DNA of 64,000 nt from positions 372,001 through 436,000 of the forward strand of contig NZ_CANLZM010000002.1 of the NCBI RefSeq assembly GCF_947495565.1. Direction: 5' to 3'. The position numbers were made by a program, and so were the translations under genes. Numbering within the stretch: the first letter of the stretch is position 1; each line of letters starts with the position of its first letter. Below the pieces are notes generated by a model. The model ran no database searches. It had not been told where the DNA came from and saw nothing but the letters and a program-made list of their open reading frames with translations. Below are positions 8,179 to 17,256 of the stretch, one piece after another. This stretch comes from an uncultured Pontibacter sp. (GTDB lineage: Bacteria > Bacteroidota > Bacteroidia > Cytophagales > Hymenobacteraceae).

Positions 8179-9099
8179 TTACTTGCCAGAGTTTGCCTGA
8201 GGCACTTTGTATTCAATGCCAAATCTTTTCATGTAATCCGCCAGGGGTTCCAATCCCATTTCCTCCCGGCGCTTGTCTACATTGGCTTCGTCTTCTATAG
8301 TATGAAGTTCGTACTGCCCCGTCTCATTGTTCATCTTTAGCTGACTACCATAAAGTTGAGGCTGGCCGTTGTTCATGCGCACCCTGTCCTCCATCAGCGC
8401 CACCTGGCTTTTTGCGGCCTCGCCTTTGTCTGCTGCCTCTCGCAACATGGGCAGGTATTTTTCCATTGTTTCTTTATCTGAGTGCTGGATAACAAGAAAG
8501 GCAGCCGAGCTAGCTTCTGACCCTACCAGACTTTTACCAGGCCATCCGTGCTCCTCAAGTATGGCAACCACCGCTTTTTTGTTCTCTAAATCTATTGTTC
8601 GCATCTCCTTCCACAGCGCCTGCATTTCCGGCGAGTCTGGACTGTACTTCTCCTGAGCAGGGCCGATCTTTCTCCTTATCCCTTGGTCAGTTTCATAAAT
8701 TTGTTCTAGCTGCGCTTTTAACGGCTTGTTATAGTTGGCCTCAAGTACAGCCACTTTCTTCTCCAGGTCTTGAACCAATGCGTCCCACCTTTTATCTCCG
8801 TGGAGGCTGTTCAGATCAGTGTCTTGCTTTAGATGGCTTAAATTAATGTAGCCTTTATCTACCGCTTGTTCTAAGTTGGCAAAAGCCTTGTTTTTGTTTC
8901 CGGCCAAAGCCCAGGAGCAGGCAGCATTGTAGTAATCCGTAGTACTGCCTTTACCTTTTGCAAAAGCTTTCTCATACATTTCGCCAGAGGCTTTGTACTC
9001 TTCTGCATCATACTTGGCACTAGCCTCGCCAATACTTTGGGCAGATCCGGCTACAGCCATACTGGCAATTAAAAGCGCAGTTAAGAAAGTTGTCTTCAT
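8179..9099 (-). CDS. Secreted TPR-like protein with DUF6624 domain
   Basis: 306 residues. A signal peptide (MKTTFLTALLIASMAVAGSA) precedes TPR-like helices (about 25-110, with YYNAACSWALAGNKNKAFANL) and a C-terminal DUF6624 domain (about 125-280). The domain shows the family's sequence run: DQGIRRKIG, then GWPGKSLVGSEAS, LVIQHSD, and MEDRVRMNNGQPQLYGSQ. The conserved Asp, Gln-His and Asp-Arg positions look like an enzymatic site, but the domain's activity is not known. The protein probably sits in the periplasm. It is monocistronic. Confidence 0.8.
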   Translation of the reverse strand: MKTTFLTALLIASMAVAGSAQSIGEASAKYDAEEYKASGEMYEKAFAKGKGSTTDYYNAACSWALAGNKNKAFANLEQAVDKGYINLSHLKQDTDLNSLHGDKRWDALVQDLEKKVAVLEANYNKPLKAQLEQIYETDQGIRRKIGPAQEKYSPDSPEMQALWKEMRTIDLENKKAVVAILEEHGWPGKSLVGSEASSAAFLVIQHSDKETMEKYLPMLREAADKGEAAKSQVALMEDRVRMNNGQPQLYGSQLKMNNETGQYELHTIEDEANVDKRREEMGLEPLADYMKRFGIEYKVPQANSGK

Positions 9100-9393
9100 A
9101 GCATTATACTTTTGATGAGTTTGAATATAGCAATTTCATACTTTAAAAACTAAAAGTATAGTTGCTAAATTTTTCAACTTTTATACCTGTAGCTTTTGCC
9201 TGCCTTTAAGAAAACACGATGCCTCTTTTAAAATGAATGGGCGCCGCTGCGGCAGTAAGGACATACAAAATTCTTCAAAAATAATTTCCCCTTGATGCAA
9301 CCTCAGCGTCTGTTTCGGCATCTTATTATCGGAAGCCGGCACTACAACTGCCAGCTTTCAGACTACTACCACTATCTACTACTTAGTAAAACT

Positions 9394-9468
9394 ATGAAGA
9401 GAACCTGGCCCTGCTCCTGCCTCCTTGTGAGGCAGCGGCAGGAAAACCAGGAACAGCAAAGTACCTAA
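9394..9468 (+). CDS. Possible 24-aa peptide or small RNA upstream of a terminator
   Basis: The 660-base space between the DUF6624 gene and uvrB has no long gene. It contains a 24-codon frame (MKRTWPCSC... ending TAA 9466-9468) followed 20 bases later by a strong terminator that has no other plus-strand gene to serve. That arrangement suggests either a tiny peptide or a small RNA covering about 9300-9530. No convincing promoter was found. Confidence 0.25.
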   Translation: MKRTWPCSCLLVRQRQENQEQQST

Positions 9469-9487
9469 TACCCTATTTCTACATAAA

Positions 9488-9529
9488 AGACAGGCACCTC
9501 AGCAAAAGCCAAGGTGCCTGTCTTGTTTT
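9488..9529 (+). terminator. Terminator of an unidentified plus-strand transcript
   Basis: AAGACAGGCACCT and AGGTGCCTGTCTT form a 13-bp stem followed by GTTTTTAG. The nearest upstream plus-strand feature is the 24-aa frame at 9394. Confidence 0.75.
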
Positions 9530-9717
9530 TAGGCGGTTTTGTATCTATACAGGACTCTGTGGCATCTGCCCATATGTGAGTTTGTGGCCTTGCTGCCCGT
9601 GGAGGTATCTGCAGTAGCAGCCGGTTTGCCAAAGTTACAGGCTGTGATATGTATAAAAACTTTTCAGCATGAGGTTGTAGTTTAAATATGAATGAGCAGA
9701 TATGTGTAAATTAACGA

Positions 9718-9750
9718 AAAGGCAGCTACTTTACAGTAACTGCCTTTTTA
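9718..9750 (-). terminator. Terminator after uvrB
   Basis: AAAGGCAGCTACT and AGTAACTGCCTTT pair with one mismatch around a TTAC loop, 11 bases beyond the uvrB stop codon. Confidence 0.75.
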
Positions 9751-9760
9751 TTTGAGCAAG

Positions 9761-11788
9761 TTAATCTCTCTTTGTTTTTAATAGCTTCCGAAGATCGGCC
9801 AGTTCATCCCTATACTTGGCGGCCTGCAGGAAGTCGAGGTCTTTGGCGGCGGCTTCCATCTGCTTCTCTGTTTTCTTGATCAGCTTCTCCAGCTCGTCGC
9901 GCTTCATGGTCTGGATAATCGGCTCGGCAGCGATAGACACTTCTTCAGGCCCGGCATACATCTTCACTTCCTTCTTCTTGGAATCAGCAACAGAGGTCTG
10001 CCCATGGATTTCGTCACTCGTTTTAAGGATAGTACGCGGGGTAATGCCGTGCTCTTCGTTATAGGCCATCTGCGTGGCGCGGCGGCGGTTTGTCTCGTCA
10101 ATGGCGCGCTGCATGGAACCGGTCATACGGTCGGCGTACATAATTACCTTGCCCTTTTCGTTACGTGCGGCGCGGCCCATGGTCTGTATCAGGGAGCGCT
10201 GGTCGCGCAGGAAGCCTTCTTTATCGGCGTCAAGTATAGCTACCAGGCTTACCTCCGGCAAATCGAGCCCCTCCCGCAGCAGGTTCACCCCGATCAGGAC
10301 ATCAATTATACCTAAGCGCAATTCACGCAGTATCTCCACCCTGTCCAGCGATTTTACTTCGGAGTGCAGGTACTTTACTTTAATGTTGAGTCGCTCCAGG
10401 TACTTGGTCAGTTCCTCAGACATACGCTTTGTCAGGGTAGTTACCAGTACACGTGCTCCTTCTTTTACGCGCTCATCTATTTCATCCAGCAGGTCGTCTA
10501 CCTGGTTTGTACTTGGCCTCACCTCAATTACCGGATCCAGCAAGCCTGTTGGGCGGATGATCTGCTCTACTATTACACCCTCTGATTTCTGTATCTCATA
10601 ATCGCCGGGCGTGGCGCTCACAAATACTACCTGGTGCATCAGGCTCTCGAATTCATTAAACGTGAGTGGCCGGTTATCCATGGCGGCAGGCAAACGGAAG
10701 CCATACTCCACCAAGGCCACTTTCCTGGATCTGTCGCCGCCCCACATGGCCCGCACCTGCGGCACCGTTACGTGGCTCTCGTCTATCACCATCATAAAAT
10801 CATCCGGGAAATAATCGAGCAGACAGAAAGGACGCGCACCTGGGGAGCGCCGGTCGAAGTAGCGGGAGTAGTTCTCGATGCCGGAGCAGTAACCAAGCTC
10901 GCGTATCATTTCCAGGTCAAACTCTGTTCGCTCTTTAATGCGCTTCGCCTCTGCCGGCCGGTCTTCTTTCAGGAAATAATCGTGCTGCGCCACCATGTCA
11001 TACTGTATCTCCGAGATAGCCTGCTGCAGCGTATCCTTACCCGTCACAAAGAGGTTGGCCGGGTAAAGTGTCACGGCTTTCTCGTCTGAGAGTTTTTTGC
11101 CGGATTGCGGGTCTATGCGGTGTATCTGCTCCAACTCATCGCCGAAGAAGTATAAACGGTAGGCGAAGTCTGCGTAAGCCGGATAAATATCTACTGTATC
11201 GCCTTTTACCCGGAATGTTCCACGTGTGAACTCGGCTTCGGTGCGGCTGTAAAGTATCTGCACAAAAGTATAAAGCAGGTTATTGCGGCTGTAGCGCTGC
11301 CCCGGCGCCAAGTGGATCACATTTTTGCCAAACTCCTCCGGGTTACCGATACCATAGATACATGACACTGATGCCACCACAATTACATCGCGACGCCCTG
11401 AGAGCAGCGCCGATGTGGTATGCAGGCGCAGTTTCTCGATTTCCTCGTTAATTTGCAGGTCTTTTTCGATGAACACATCCGAAGAGGCGATGTAGGCTTC
11501 GGGCTGGTAATAGTCGTAGTAGGAGATAAAGTACTCCACTGCGTTTTCCGGAAAAAACTGCTTAAATTCACCGTACAGCTGCGCGGCAAGTGTTTTATTG
11601 TGGCAAAGCACCAATGTAGGCTTGCCTGTATTTTTGATAACGTTAGCCATGGTAAACGTTTTGCCGGTGCCTGTAGCTCCCAGCAAAACCTGTACAGGCT
11701 CTCCTTTATTTATGCCTTCTGTAAGTTGTGCAATTGCCTTGGGCTGGTCGCCGGTCGGCTGAAACTCTGATGTCAGTTTGAAATCCAT
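9761..11788 (-). CDS. uvrB: Excinuclease ABC subunit B
   Basis: 675-residue UvrB, the damage-verifying helicase-like subunit of nucleotide excision repair that receives DNA from UvrA and recruits UvrC. Walker A is GATGTGKT (residues 38-45). The beta-hairpin region that clamps DNA contains YDYYQPEAYI, the DEAD-type box is VIDESH, and the helicase C-terminal part has QTMGRAARN. The C-terminal UVR motif (about 635-670, LEKLIKKTEKQMEAAAKDLDF) binds UvrC. Length and start (MDFKLTSEFQPTGDQP) are standard. It stands alone with its own terminator. Confidence 0.97.
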   Translation of the reverse strand: MDFKLTSEFQPTGDQPKAIAQLTEGINKGEPVQVLLGATGTGKTFTMANVIKNTGKPTLVLCHNKTLAAQLYGEFKQFFPENAVEYFISYYDYYQPEAYIASSDVFIEKDLQINEEIEKLRLHTTSALLSGRRDVIVVASVSCIYGIGNPEEFGKNVIHLAPGQRYSRNNLLYTFVQILYSRTEAEFTRGTFRVKGDTVDIYPAYADFAYRLYFFGDELEQIHRIDPQSGKKLSDEKAVTLYPANLFVTGKDTLQQAISEIQYDMVAQHDYFLKEDRPAEAKRIKERTEFDLEMIRELGYCSGIENYSRYFDRRSPGARPFCLLDYFPDDFMMVIDESHVTVPQVRAMWGGDRSRKVALVEYGFRLPAAMDNRPLTFNEFESLMHQVVFVSATPGDYEIQKSEGVIVEQIIRPTGLLDPVIEVRPSTNQVDDLLDEIDERVKEGARVLVTTLTKRMSEELTKYLERLNIKVKYLHSEVKSLDRVEILRELRLGIIDVLIGVNLLREGLDLPEVSLVAILDADKEGFLRDQRSLIQTMGRAARNEKGKVIMYADRMTGSMQRAIDETNRRRATQMAYNEEHGITPRTILKTSDEIHGQTSVADSKKKEVKMYAGPEEVSIAAEPIIQTMKRDELEKLIKKTEKQMEAAAKDLDFLQAAKYRDELADLRKLLKTKRD

Positions 11789-11909
11789 TCGCTTAATTTA
11801 CGGATGAGTAAAGATAAACTATAACATGTAAAATACATGGTAAGTTTGCCTTCTGGCCAATTTATACCTGCTGTACGGTGGCCGTTTTAAAAAGCTAAAA
11901 ACAAAGAAA

Positions 11910-11934
11910 AAGCCTGCTGCAGAACAACAGGCTT
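11910..11934 (-). terminator. Hairpin upstream of uvrB, possible terminator
   Basis: AAGCCTGCTG and CAACAGGCTT pair with one mismatch over a short loop. An A-rich run before it gives a U-tract on the minus strand. It may stop residual transcription from the kelch operon before it enters uvrB. Confidence 0.45.
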
Positions 11935-12075
11935 AGTGCTTATATTACAGAAAATCTTTTACGTGTTGGGTGCTCTGATTACAGGCAATCCCAGGCTGCC
12001 GCATTCAGATCACACCACAGGTAAAACCTGTTAAAGCATAACACTTTTTAAGCGCTGTTGGTTACTTGTAAGTAT

Positions 12076-12107
12076 AAAAAAAACAGCCCGGCTGAAAGGC
12101 CAGGCTG
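12076..12107 (-). terminator. Terminator of the DUF4270-kelch operon
   Basis: CAGCCCGGC and GCCAGGCTG (12084-12092 and 12099-12107) form the stem. The eight A at 12076-12083 give a U-tract on the minus strand, 27 bases after the kelch gene stop. Confidence 0.8.
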
Positions 12108-12133
12108 CTCTGATACTAGGTTTATTTAACCCG

Positions 12134-13138
12134 CTATTCGTTCACTATAGTTGGGTTTAGCTGCCAAATGTCGTCATAGTGCAGGGAGCCGCTGTTGCCG
12201 AGGCCAACATAGCCGTAGTCGCCGATGCCGAAGCCTATTGCTCCCACTCTTATGCCTCCTTTAAAACTGCCAAGCTGTGTCCAGGTGTCGCTGGCCGGGT
12301 CAAATTTCCAGACGTCATTTAACGATGCGCCGTTGGTGCCGCCCACTACATAGCCATTGTTTTGGATAGAAAAAGTAGCCGCATACGTGCGAGGCGCTGG
12401 ATAATCTTCATCCGGGCGCTGCTCATTTGTCAGCGTTTTCAGTGTTCTCCATTGGCTTGTTGCCGGATCAAACTCCAGCAGGTCCGTCTGGTATACATTG
12501 TTGTTCTGGCCACCGCCTACATAGCCTTTGCCGTTTACGGTGAAGGCGAAACCATTCAGACGCTTAGCTCCTATCAAGCCTACTTGCTCTGTCCAGGTGG
12601 CAGTGGCAGGATCATACTTCCAGAAATCTTTCTGATAATTACCGTCAAAGCCGGCACCTATGTAACCTGCGTTGCTGAACGACATGGCGATAGCACCGTA
12701 ACGGGCAGTGGCCGGAAAATCTGCTATCTGTGTCCAGGTGTTGGCTGCAGGGTCATACTCGTAAAAATCGTTCAGGTAGCCAGTGCCGTCATAGCCGGTC
12801 CCAATGTAGCCTTTGCCGTTGGCGGAAAAGCCTACTGCCGCACTACGGGCCGCTCCCGGAAAGTCTGCTTTTTTTACCCAGTTGTTTGTGGCGGCATCAA
12901 ACATCCAAAAGTCGTTCAGGCGTTTGGAGCCGTCGTGGCCGGTACCCACGTATGCCTTTCCGTCTATTACAAATGATACTGAACTGCTGCGGGCTACTCC
13001 GGCGAAGTCTGACTGTTTCTGCCACTCTCCCAGCAGTACCTCATCATCACTGTCGCTTTCGCAGGAAGACAGTATGCCCACCGATAGCAGCAAAGCCATC
13101 AGCATAAACAGGCGTGTGTTTTTAAAAGGGATTTTCAT
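12134..13138 (-). CDS. Kelch-repeat surface lipoprotein
   Basis: 334 residues. The signal peptide ends in lipobox LSSC (Cys26), followed by ESDSDDE, an acidic run consistent with surface export. The mature protein consists of about six kelch repeats of some 50 residues with the pattern GKAYVGTG-D--LNDFWMFDAATNNWVKKADFPG-ARS, which predicts a beta-propeller. The start is 9 bases after the DUF4270 gene, so they are co-transcribed. This pairing of DUF4270 and kelch lipoproteins recurs in Cytophagales. The ligand is unknown. Confidence 0.88.
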   Translation of the reverse strand: MKIPFKNTRLFMLMALLLSVGILSSCESDSDDEVLLGEWQKQSDFAGVARSSSVSFVIDGKAYVGTGHDGSKRLNDFWMFDAATNNWVKKADFPGAARSAAVGFSANGKGYIGTGYDGTGYLNDFYEYDPAANTWTQIADFPATARYGAIAMSFSNAGYIGAGFDGNYQKDFWKYDPATATWTEQVGLIGAKRLNGFAFTVNGKGYVGGGQNNNVYQTDLLEFDPATSQWRTLKTLTNEQRPDEDYPAPRTYAATFSIQNNGYVVGGTNGASLNDVWKFDPASDTWTQLGSFKGGIRVGAIGFGIGDYGYVGLGNSGSLHYDDIWQLNPTIVNE

Positions 13139-13147
13139 AGTTGTAGA

Positions 13148-14542
13148 TTATTGGATAGTAGTATAATAGATGCGGAGACTGATATTCTTTATGTTTTTGT
13201 TCTGCGCTCCCACCACCAAGCGACTGGCACCGTTTCTAAAATCTGTCTCAGCCGGCGCCAAGTATAAAGGCTGATCTATGCGACCCTCTCTTGTCAACTT
13301 ATCGATCAGGTACTCGGTAATAGAGAATTCATAACGTCCGTCTGTGGCTGTTTCGCTAGATTTGATAAAGCTTGAGGTAAGAGGAATTCCATCTGTGTTA
13401 TACTCTATAACCAGCGGTGAGTAAAGTACATTGCTGGTGCTTGTTTCGTATAAGCCAACCGAAGACGGCACCGGGAAAGGATATGTGGTAGTTGTGCCTC
13501 TGAATGGCTCTACCACTAGGGTTACTTTGTTGATGAACTCCGGCTTCAGTTTTTCCTTCAGTTTCTCCAGGTAAGGTATTTCCAGCTTAATCACCAGGCC
13601 TGTTCCTGACTGCGCCACGCTTATGTCGTTGGTAGCAGTTGCTGGCAGCTCTCCACTATCTTTTAGCCCTTGCAGCGGTGAACCTGTAAAGTCGCCTTCT
13701 ACCTTATTGTATTGCAGACTTGAGTTGATCAGCGGGAAATCATAGCTTTTCACTGTTCTGGTGCCGCCAGATGCAGCAGGCTCAGAATAATAAAGGCGCA
13801 CCATAGCACCAGCTGTAGAGAAACCTAGCACGGCGTTGCCGGCTGTAGCTTCAATACCCAGGCCTTTGAAGTATGCGACAAAGTTCTGGGTATCTTTTAT
13901 TTTATCGTCGCTCGCTTTTTTCAGGTCGAACCACTGCTGCCCCAGCGCATTGCTGAGGTCAATAGCCAGTGTGTCTTTTCTAACCGGCCTTGGCGCAAAC
14001 GTATACGTTCCTACTGCTTCAGGCTTAACAGTAGCCTTACTTACATTGTAAAATCCTGAATTCTGATAAAAGAATGAATACGGCTCCTCGTTTGGCATAG
14101 TAGGCGGCAAACCGCGCGCTGTCAGCGTAGAGCTAAGCTCATTTACACGAAGCGTTATGTTTTGTGTAGTATCGCCGTAGTAGTAACCTGATGTTGGCAA
14201 GATCAGCTTCAGCGAATCGTAAGTAGCGCCCTCTGCAGGAGCAGCCAGTGAGCTACCTGGGCCTACCTGAAAATAAGTAGAAGCGTGCAGCATTCCGGTT
14301 TGCGGCGTAGTATACTGGCCTACCAGCATGTTGCTTCTACCGGAGTTAGCCACCGAATCCACCATCACGGTAGATACATTAATAGTAAGCGTGTCGGTAA
14401 ACGTGCCGGACACGTTATCCTCTACCAACTCCAGCCCCAGCTCATTCGGGTCCTCACAAGAGGCCAGCATGAACACGGTGCCTAAGCAGCAAAGTAGTTT
14501 AAGAAATCTTTTTCTGGAAGTTGATTTTGTTGGGAATGACAT
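13148..14542 (-). CDS. DUF4270 family lipoprotein
   Basis: 464 residues. A basic N-terminus (MSFPTKSTSRKRFLKLL) leads into a signal with lipobox LASC (Cys29), followed by EDPNELGLELVED, which is the typical DUF4270 opening. The mature part is beta-rich, with repeated blocks like TYDSLKLILPTSGYYYGDT and VRLYYSE and a C-terminal NISLRIYYT strand. DUF4270 proteins are surface or outer-membrane lipoproteins of unknown role. It is the first gene of an operon with the kelch lipoprotein. A -7 box lies 140 bases upstream. Confidence 0.88.
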   Translation of the reverse strand: MSFPTKSTSRKRFLKLLCCLGTVFMLASCEDPNELGLELVEDNVSGTFTDTLTINVSTVMVDSVANSGRSNMLVGQYTTPQTGMLHASTYFQVGPGSSLAAPAEGATYDSLKLILPTSGYYYGDTTQNITLRVNELSSTLTARGLPPTMPNEEPYSFFYQNSGFYNVSKATVKPEAVGTYTFAPRPVRKDTLAIDLSNALGQQWFDLKKASDDKIKDTQNFVAYFKGLGIEATAGNAVLGFSTAGAMVRLYYSEPAASGGTRTVKSYDFPLINSSLQYNKVEGDFTGSPLQGLKDSGELPATATNDISVAQSGTGLVIKLEIPYLEKLKEKLKPEFINKVTLVVEPFRGTTTTYPFPVPSSVGLYETSTSNVLYSPLVIEYNTDGIPLTSSFIKSSETATDGRYEFSITEYLIDKLTREGRIDQPLYLAPAETDFRNGASRLVVGAQNKNIKNISLRIYYTTIQ

Positions 14543-14901
14543 ATAATGACCTTAAAAACAGGTTTTCTTCAAATTAACTGCGATGCTTCTGTAGATTTTG
14601 CCTCACCTGATTTTGAAGAGAAACAGTGTGTATATATTCTTTACTAAATTATAGCCACAAAGCCACAATTTATTCAGCCTCAAATATAACACTATATTTT
14701 CTTCAACAGAAAGATATTACCTTCTGTAAACTCTTAACCGCTCCGATTATTGCACAACCAGCGGCCTAGATCACCTCATTTAAAAATATTTTTAGAGAAG
14801 GTTTCTTCGGCACATTAAGGTATACAAAAAGCCTGCCTGGCAGACCTCCTGCATTCACTCACCTTAACAGGTAATCACAGTATACTTAATTGGAAATTCT
14901 T
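14543..14901. other. AT-rich spacer upstream of the DUF4270 gene
   Basis: This 359-base stretch has no gene I can support. Apart from the DUF4270 promoter box near 14681, I see only AT-rich DNA and a weak GC hairpin near 14828. Confidence 0.5.
14681..14688 (-). promoter_or_regulatory. Promoter -7 box of the DUF4270-kelch operon
   Basis: On the minus strand this reads TATATTTG, a perfect Bacteroidota TAnnTTTG -7 element. The surrounding CTCAAATATAACnCTAT is shared at 16 of 17 positions with the susC promoter at 36179-36195. A well-spaced -33 TTG was not clear. Confidence 0.55.
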
Positions 14902-15279
14902 TTATAGTTCTGCCTCAGAACCTCCGCACACAGACATCACTTTTACCACCGGGTACATCATAAAATTGGCTGTGCAGCGTGGGCCATCGGAGCCGTTCAG
15001 TTGCAGGCGCAGGCTCACCTTCATGCCTACCTGTTTATACTTGTCGGGCAGGTTGTTTGTGGTAACGTAGCCTCCGTGCAGCTGCCCCACGTATGTCCCG
15101 GTTTTACCCGCCACTTCCTCAGAATCATCCTTCAGCTTAAGTATATACCAGCCCGGCTGGCAGTCCTGAGCCACTACCTCAGCGGTGGTGCAGGTTGGCA
15201 TGGGCGCCGTTTTGGCACAACCTGATGCCAGCAGTGCCAGGCAAAGGTATAGCAGGGTTAGGTAGCTTAGGCTTTTCAT
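14902..15279 (-). CDS. Cysteine-containing lipoprotein, unknown function
   Basis: 125 residues. The signal peptide ends in lipobox LASGC (Cys21). The mature part (about 104 residues) has five further Cys (PTCTTAEVVAQDCQPGW, GPRCTANF, MSVCGGSE), suggesting disulfides, and beta-rich segments like GWYILKLKDDS and VSLRLQLNG. No named family is recognised. A 34-residue membrane peptide gene lies 95 bases upstream on the same strand. Confidence 0.65.
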   Translation of the reverse strand: MKSLSYLTLLYLCLALLASGCAKTAPMPTCTTAEVVAQDCQPGWYILKLKDDSEEVAGKTGTYVGQLHGGYVTTNNLPDKYKQVGMKVSLRLQLNGSDGPRCTANFMMYPVVKVMSVCGGSEAEL

Positions 15280-15374
15280 AAGGGTTGCGCTGTTGGTAAA
15301 GTGTTTTCAATTGCCTGGCAGGTTAGCTTTGCTTTCTGCAGGCATGTTTCATAGCTCAGAATATGGCACCAGAA

Positions 15375-15479
15375 TTAAAGTATGGCCAAGAGTAGAACGG
15401 CCAGCAACAGATACCAACCGTACAGGTTTTCGCGCGCAGCGAAGGCGCATAACTCCAACAGGTTCAACAGTGGTTTCAT
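15375..15479 (-). CDS. Putative 34-aa single-pass membrane peptide
   Basis: ATG at 15479 opens a 34-codon frame ending TAA 15375-15377. A leucine-rich amphipathic start (MKPLLNLLELCAF) and a polar middle (AARENLYGW) are followed by a transmembrane helix (YLLLAVLLLAIL) at the C-terminus. This is the typical build of small membrane proteins. It lies between the barrel-domain gene and the small lipoprotein, all on the minus strand. No family is known. Confidence 0.45.
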   Translation of the reverse strand: MKPLLNLLELCAFAARENLYGWYLLLAVLLLAIL

Positions 15480-15558
15480 AGTACCAGGCTTTTATCTTCT
15501 ACACTTTTATGACCCCAAAGTATACCTGCGCGTTGCAAGTCCGTCTAAAATAAAAATC

Positions 15559-17256
15559 TTATTTGCGGCCGGAGCCTAAGTCATAGTTCAGGGCCATGTT
15601 GATGCCCATTGTATAAGGCTTGCCCTGTGGTGCTTGCGCCTTCTCCGGCGAGGAAAGCATGGTATCAAAATACGCCCTGTATTCCGGACCTACAGTTACC
15701 GATACATTGTTGGAAAGACGCTTGCCTACGCCGGCAGTTACGTTGCCAGACCACTGCAGCTTGCGGAACGGCGAGTTCTCGTCGCCAAGCTCGTAGTCTA
15801 TGTCGCGCACTTCTGCGGAGGATGCAAGTATGGATGTTTGCAGCAGAATATTGGCTGCCACGCCGCCGCCTGCAAACCAAAACCAATCTTTGCCCATTTT
15901 ACCTTCGTACTGTACCCCTACCGGAACAGTAAGGTGGCGGTAGCGGTAAGTTACATCAAACTCGTTGGTTCTGGCTACGCTGAGTGAGTCAGAGGCGTAG
16001 TTGCTGCTAAGAGACGGAACAAAGATGGTAGTTGCCCCCGGTGTCTCGGCTTTCTGGGCCCCTGGTTTACGCCAGAACTGCTGAATCACATAGCTTGATT
16101 TAGAACGGGCAGTATTCTGTGTAAAGCCCAGGCCACTCAGCAGCTTCCACTTCTTACCCAGCTTTAAACCGGCTTTTGCTTCTACCCCGAAAGAGAACCC
16201 CGGCTCCACTTCCTCTTTGTGCTCCTCAGTGGCCTCATCCATCATTCTGGCCGACTGCTGCATGGCAGTAGGGGGTGCAAACGAGGCAAAGCTGCTAACC
16301 GGGCCCATACGCTGGGTTGGCATGCCGATATTCTGTTCAAAATAGCTCGGGGCGTAAGCCATCCCCACAGACCACCTGCCGGCAGCTGCCTCTTTATGAT
16401 CAGACTCTATGGCACCAGCGGAAGCCAATGCATTTTGCTCAGATCTATACATTTGCTGCACCGCATCCTGCTCCGCCTTCAGCTGCTTCATACGGCTCAT
16501 CACAATCTCGTTCAGCTTCCTGAAATCGTCCGTGACTTCTGGGGCTGTTTGGGCAAAAGCAGGTGTGCCGGCAGATACAAAGCCCGAGGAGTTAACCGAC
16601 CTATCTGTAAAGGCACGGTGCATACTTTCGAGTCTGGAAAACATACTTCGCACGTTCATTGCCTCTCTGCTGGCCTGGTTGTTTTTAGTCGCGGCTCCAT
16701 ACTTAGCAGCCGGTAAACTGTGCCAAGCACTTGGGTCTGAAGTGGCCGTAACGCTGGCAACAACCGGCACCTCTAGCTGCACCTGGTTTGCCATACTGTT
16801 GGCTTCTGGCACTGTTTTGCTGCTCTTGGCTGCTCTGGCTATACTTGCACGGATTGGCTCCTGCTGCTCTGCCGCCTCCAGTTTTAGTGGCTGCACCGCT
16901 TCTTGCATGGCTTCGGCAATGGCCTTGTCATTAGTTGAGGCTTCGTGAGGTGTTACTGCCTGGGGTGTGGCGGCAATAGCTTCGTTTTGCTGCTGTACTT
17001 GCGCCATCGGTGCTGCGGCAGGCCCGCTGAAATAGTAAGCTGCAAAACCACCGGCTACCAGCAGCAGCGTTACGCAGGCCGCGGCCAACTGTTTGTAAAA
17101 CAGCATTCCCCGTTTGTACTGCCCGTTTTCCTGCACTGTCAGGCTATGGTCTATGCGGGCCCAAAGATCTGCGGACGGTGAAGCCTCAGCGTCCTGCATG
17201 CGGCGGCGGAACTCATCTTCCAGGCCTCCGCGCTTATTATTAGTTGCTGATGACAT
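15559..17256 (-). CDS. Membrane-anchored barrel-domain protein, likely anti-sigma partner
   Basis: 565 residues from ATG 17256 (MSSATNNKRGG). An upstream start at 17313 would lie entirely within the sigma gene and is rejected. The layout is a charged cytoplasmic N-terminus (about 1-48, GLEDEFRRRMQDAEASPSAD), one transmembrane helix (about 55-75), a long low-complexity Ala/Gln/Glu linker with a coiled stretch (to about 320), then a C-terminal beta-rich domain (about 360-565) like the outer-membrane beta-barrel/porin family (LGKKWKLLSGLGFTQN, VPVGVQYEG, GVGKRLSNNVSVTVGPEY). It overlaps the upstream ECF sigma gene by 17 bases. That overlap and the N-terminus suggest it controls the sigma factor. 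There is no zinc-finger anti-sigma motif. Confidence 0.72.
   Translation of the reverse strand: MSSATNNKRGGLEDEFRRRMQDAEASPSADLWARIDHSLTVQENGQYKRGMLFYKQLAAACVTLLLVAGGFAAYYFSGPAAAPMAQVQQQNEAIAATPQAVTPHEASTNDKAIAEAMQEAVQPLKLEAAEQQEPIRASIARAAKSSKTVPEANSMANQVQLEVPVVASVTATSDPSAWHSLPAAKYGAATKNNQASREAMNVRSMFSRLESMHRAFTDRSVNSSGFVSAGTPAFAQTAPEVTDDFRKLNEIVMSRMKQLKAEQDAVQQMYRSEQNALASAGAIESDHKEAAAGRWSVGMAYAPSYFEQNIGMPTQRMGPVSSFASFAPPTAMQQSARMMDEATEEHKEEVEPGFSFGVEAKAGLKLGKKWKLLSGLGFTQNTARSKSSYVIQQFWRKPGAQKAETPGATTIFVPSLSSNYASDSLSVARTNEFDVTYRYRHLTVPVGVQYEGKMGKDWFWFAGGGVAANILLQTSILASSAEVRDIDYELGDENSPFRKLQWSGNVTAGVGKRLSNNVSVTVGPEYRAYFDTMLSSPEKAQAPQGKPYTMGINMALNYDLGSGRK

Noticed and set aside
16409-16948. 179-residue plus-strand frame inside the barrel-domain gene
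   Set aside because: It is antisense to a well-supported gene and shows a low-complexity composition that mirrors the Ala/Gln-rich linker.
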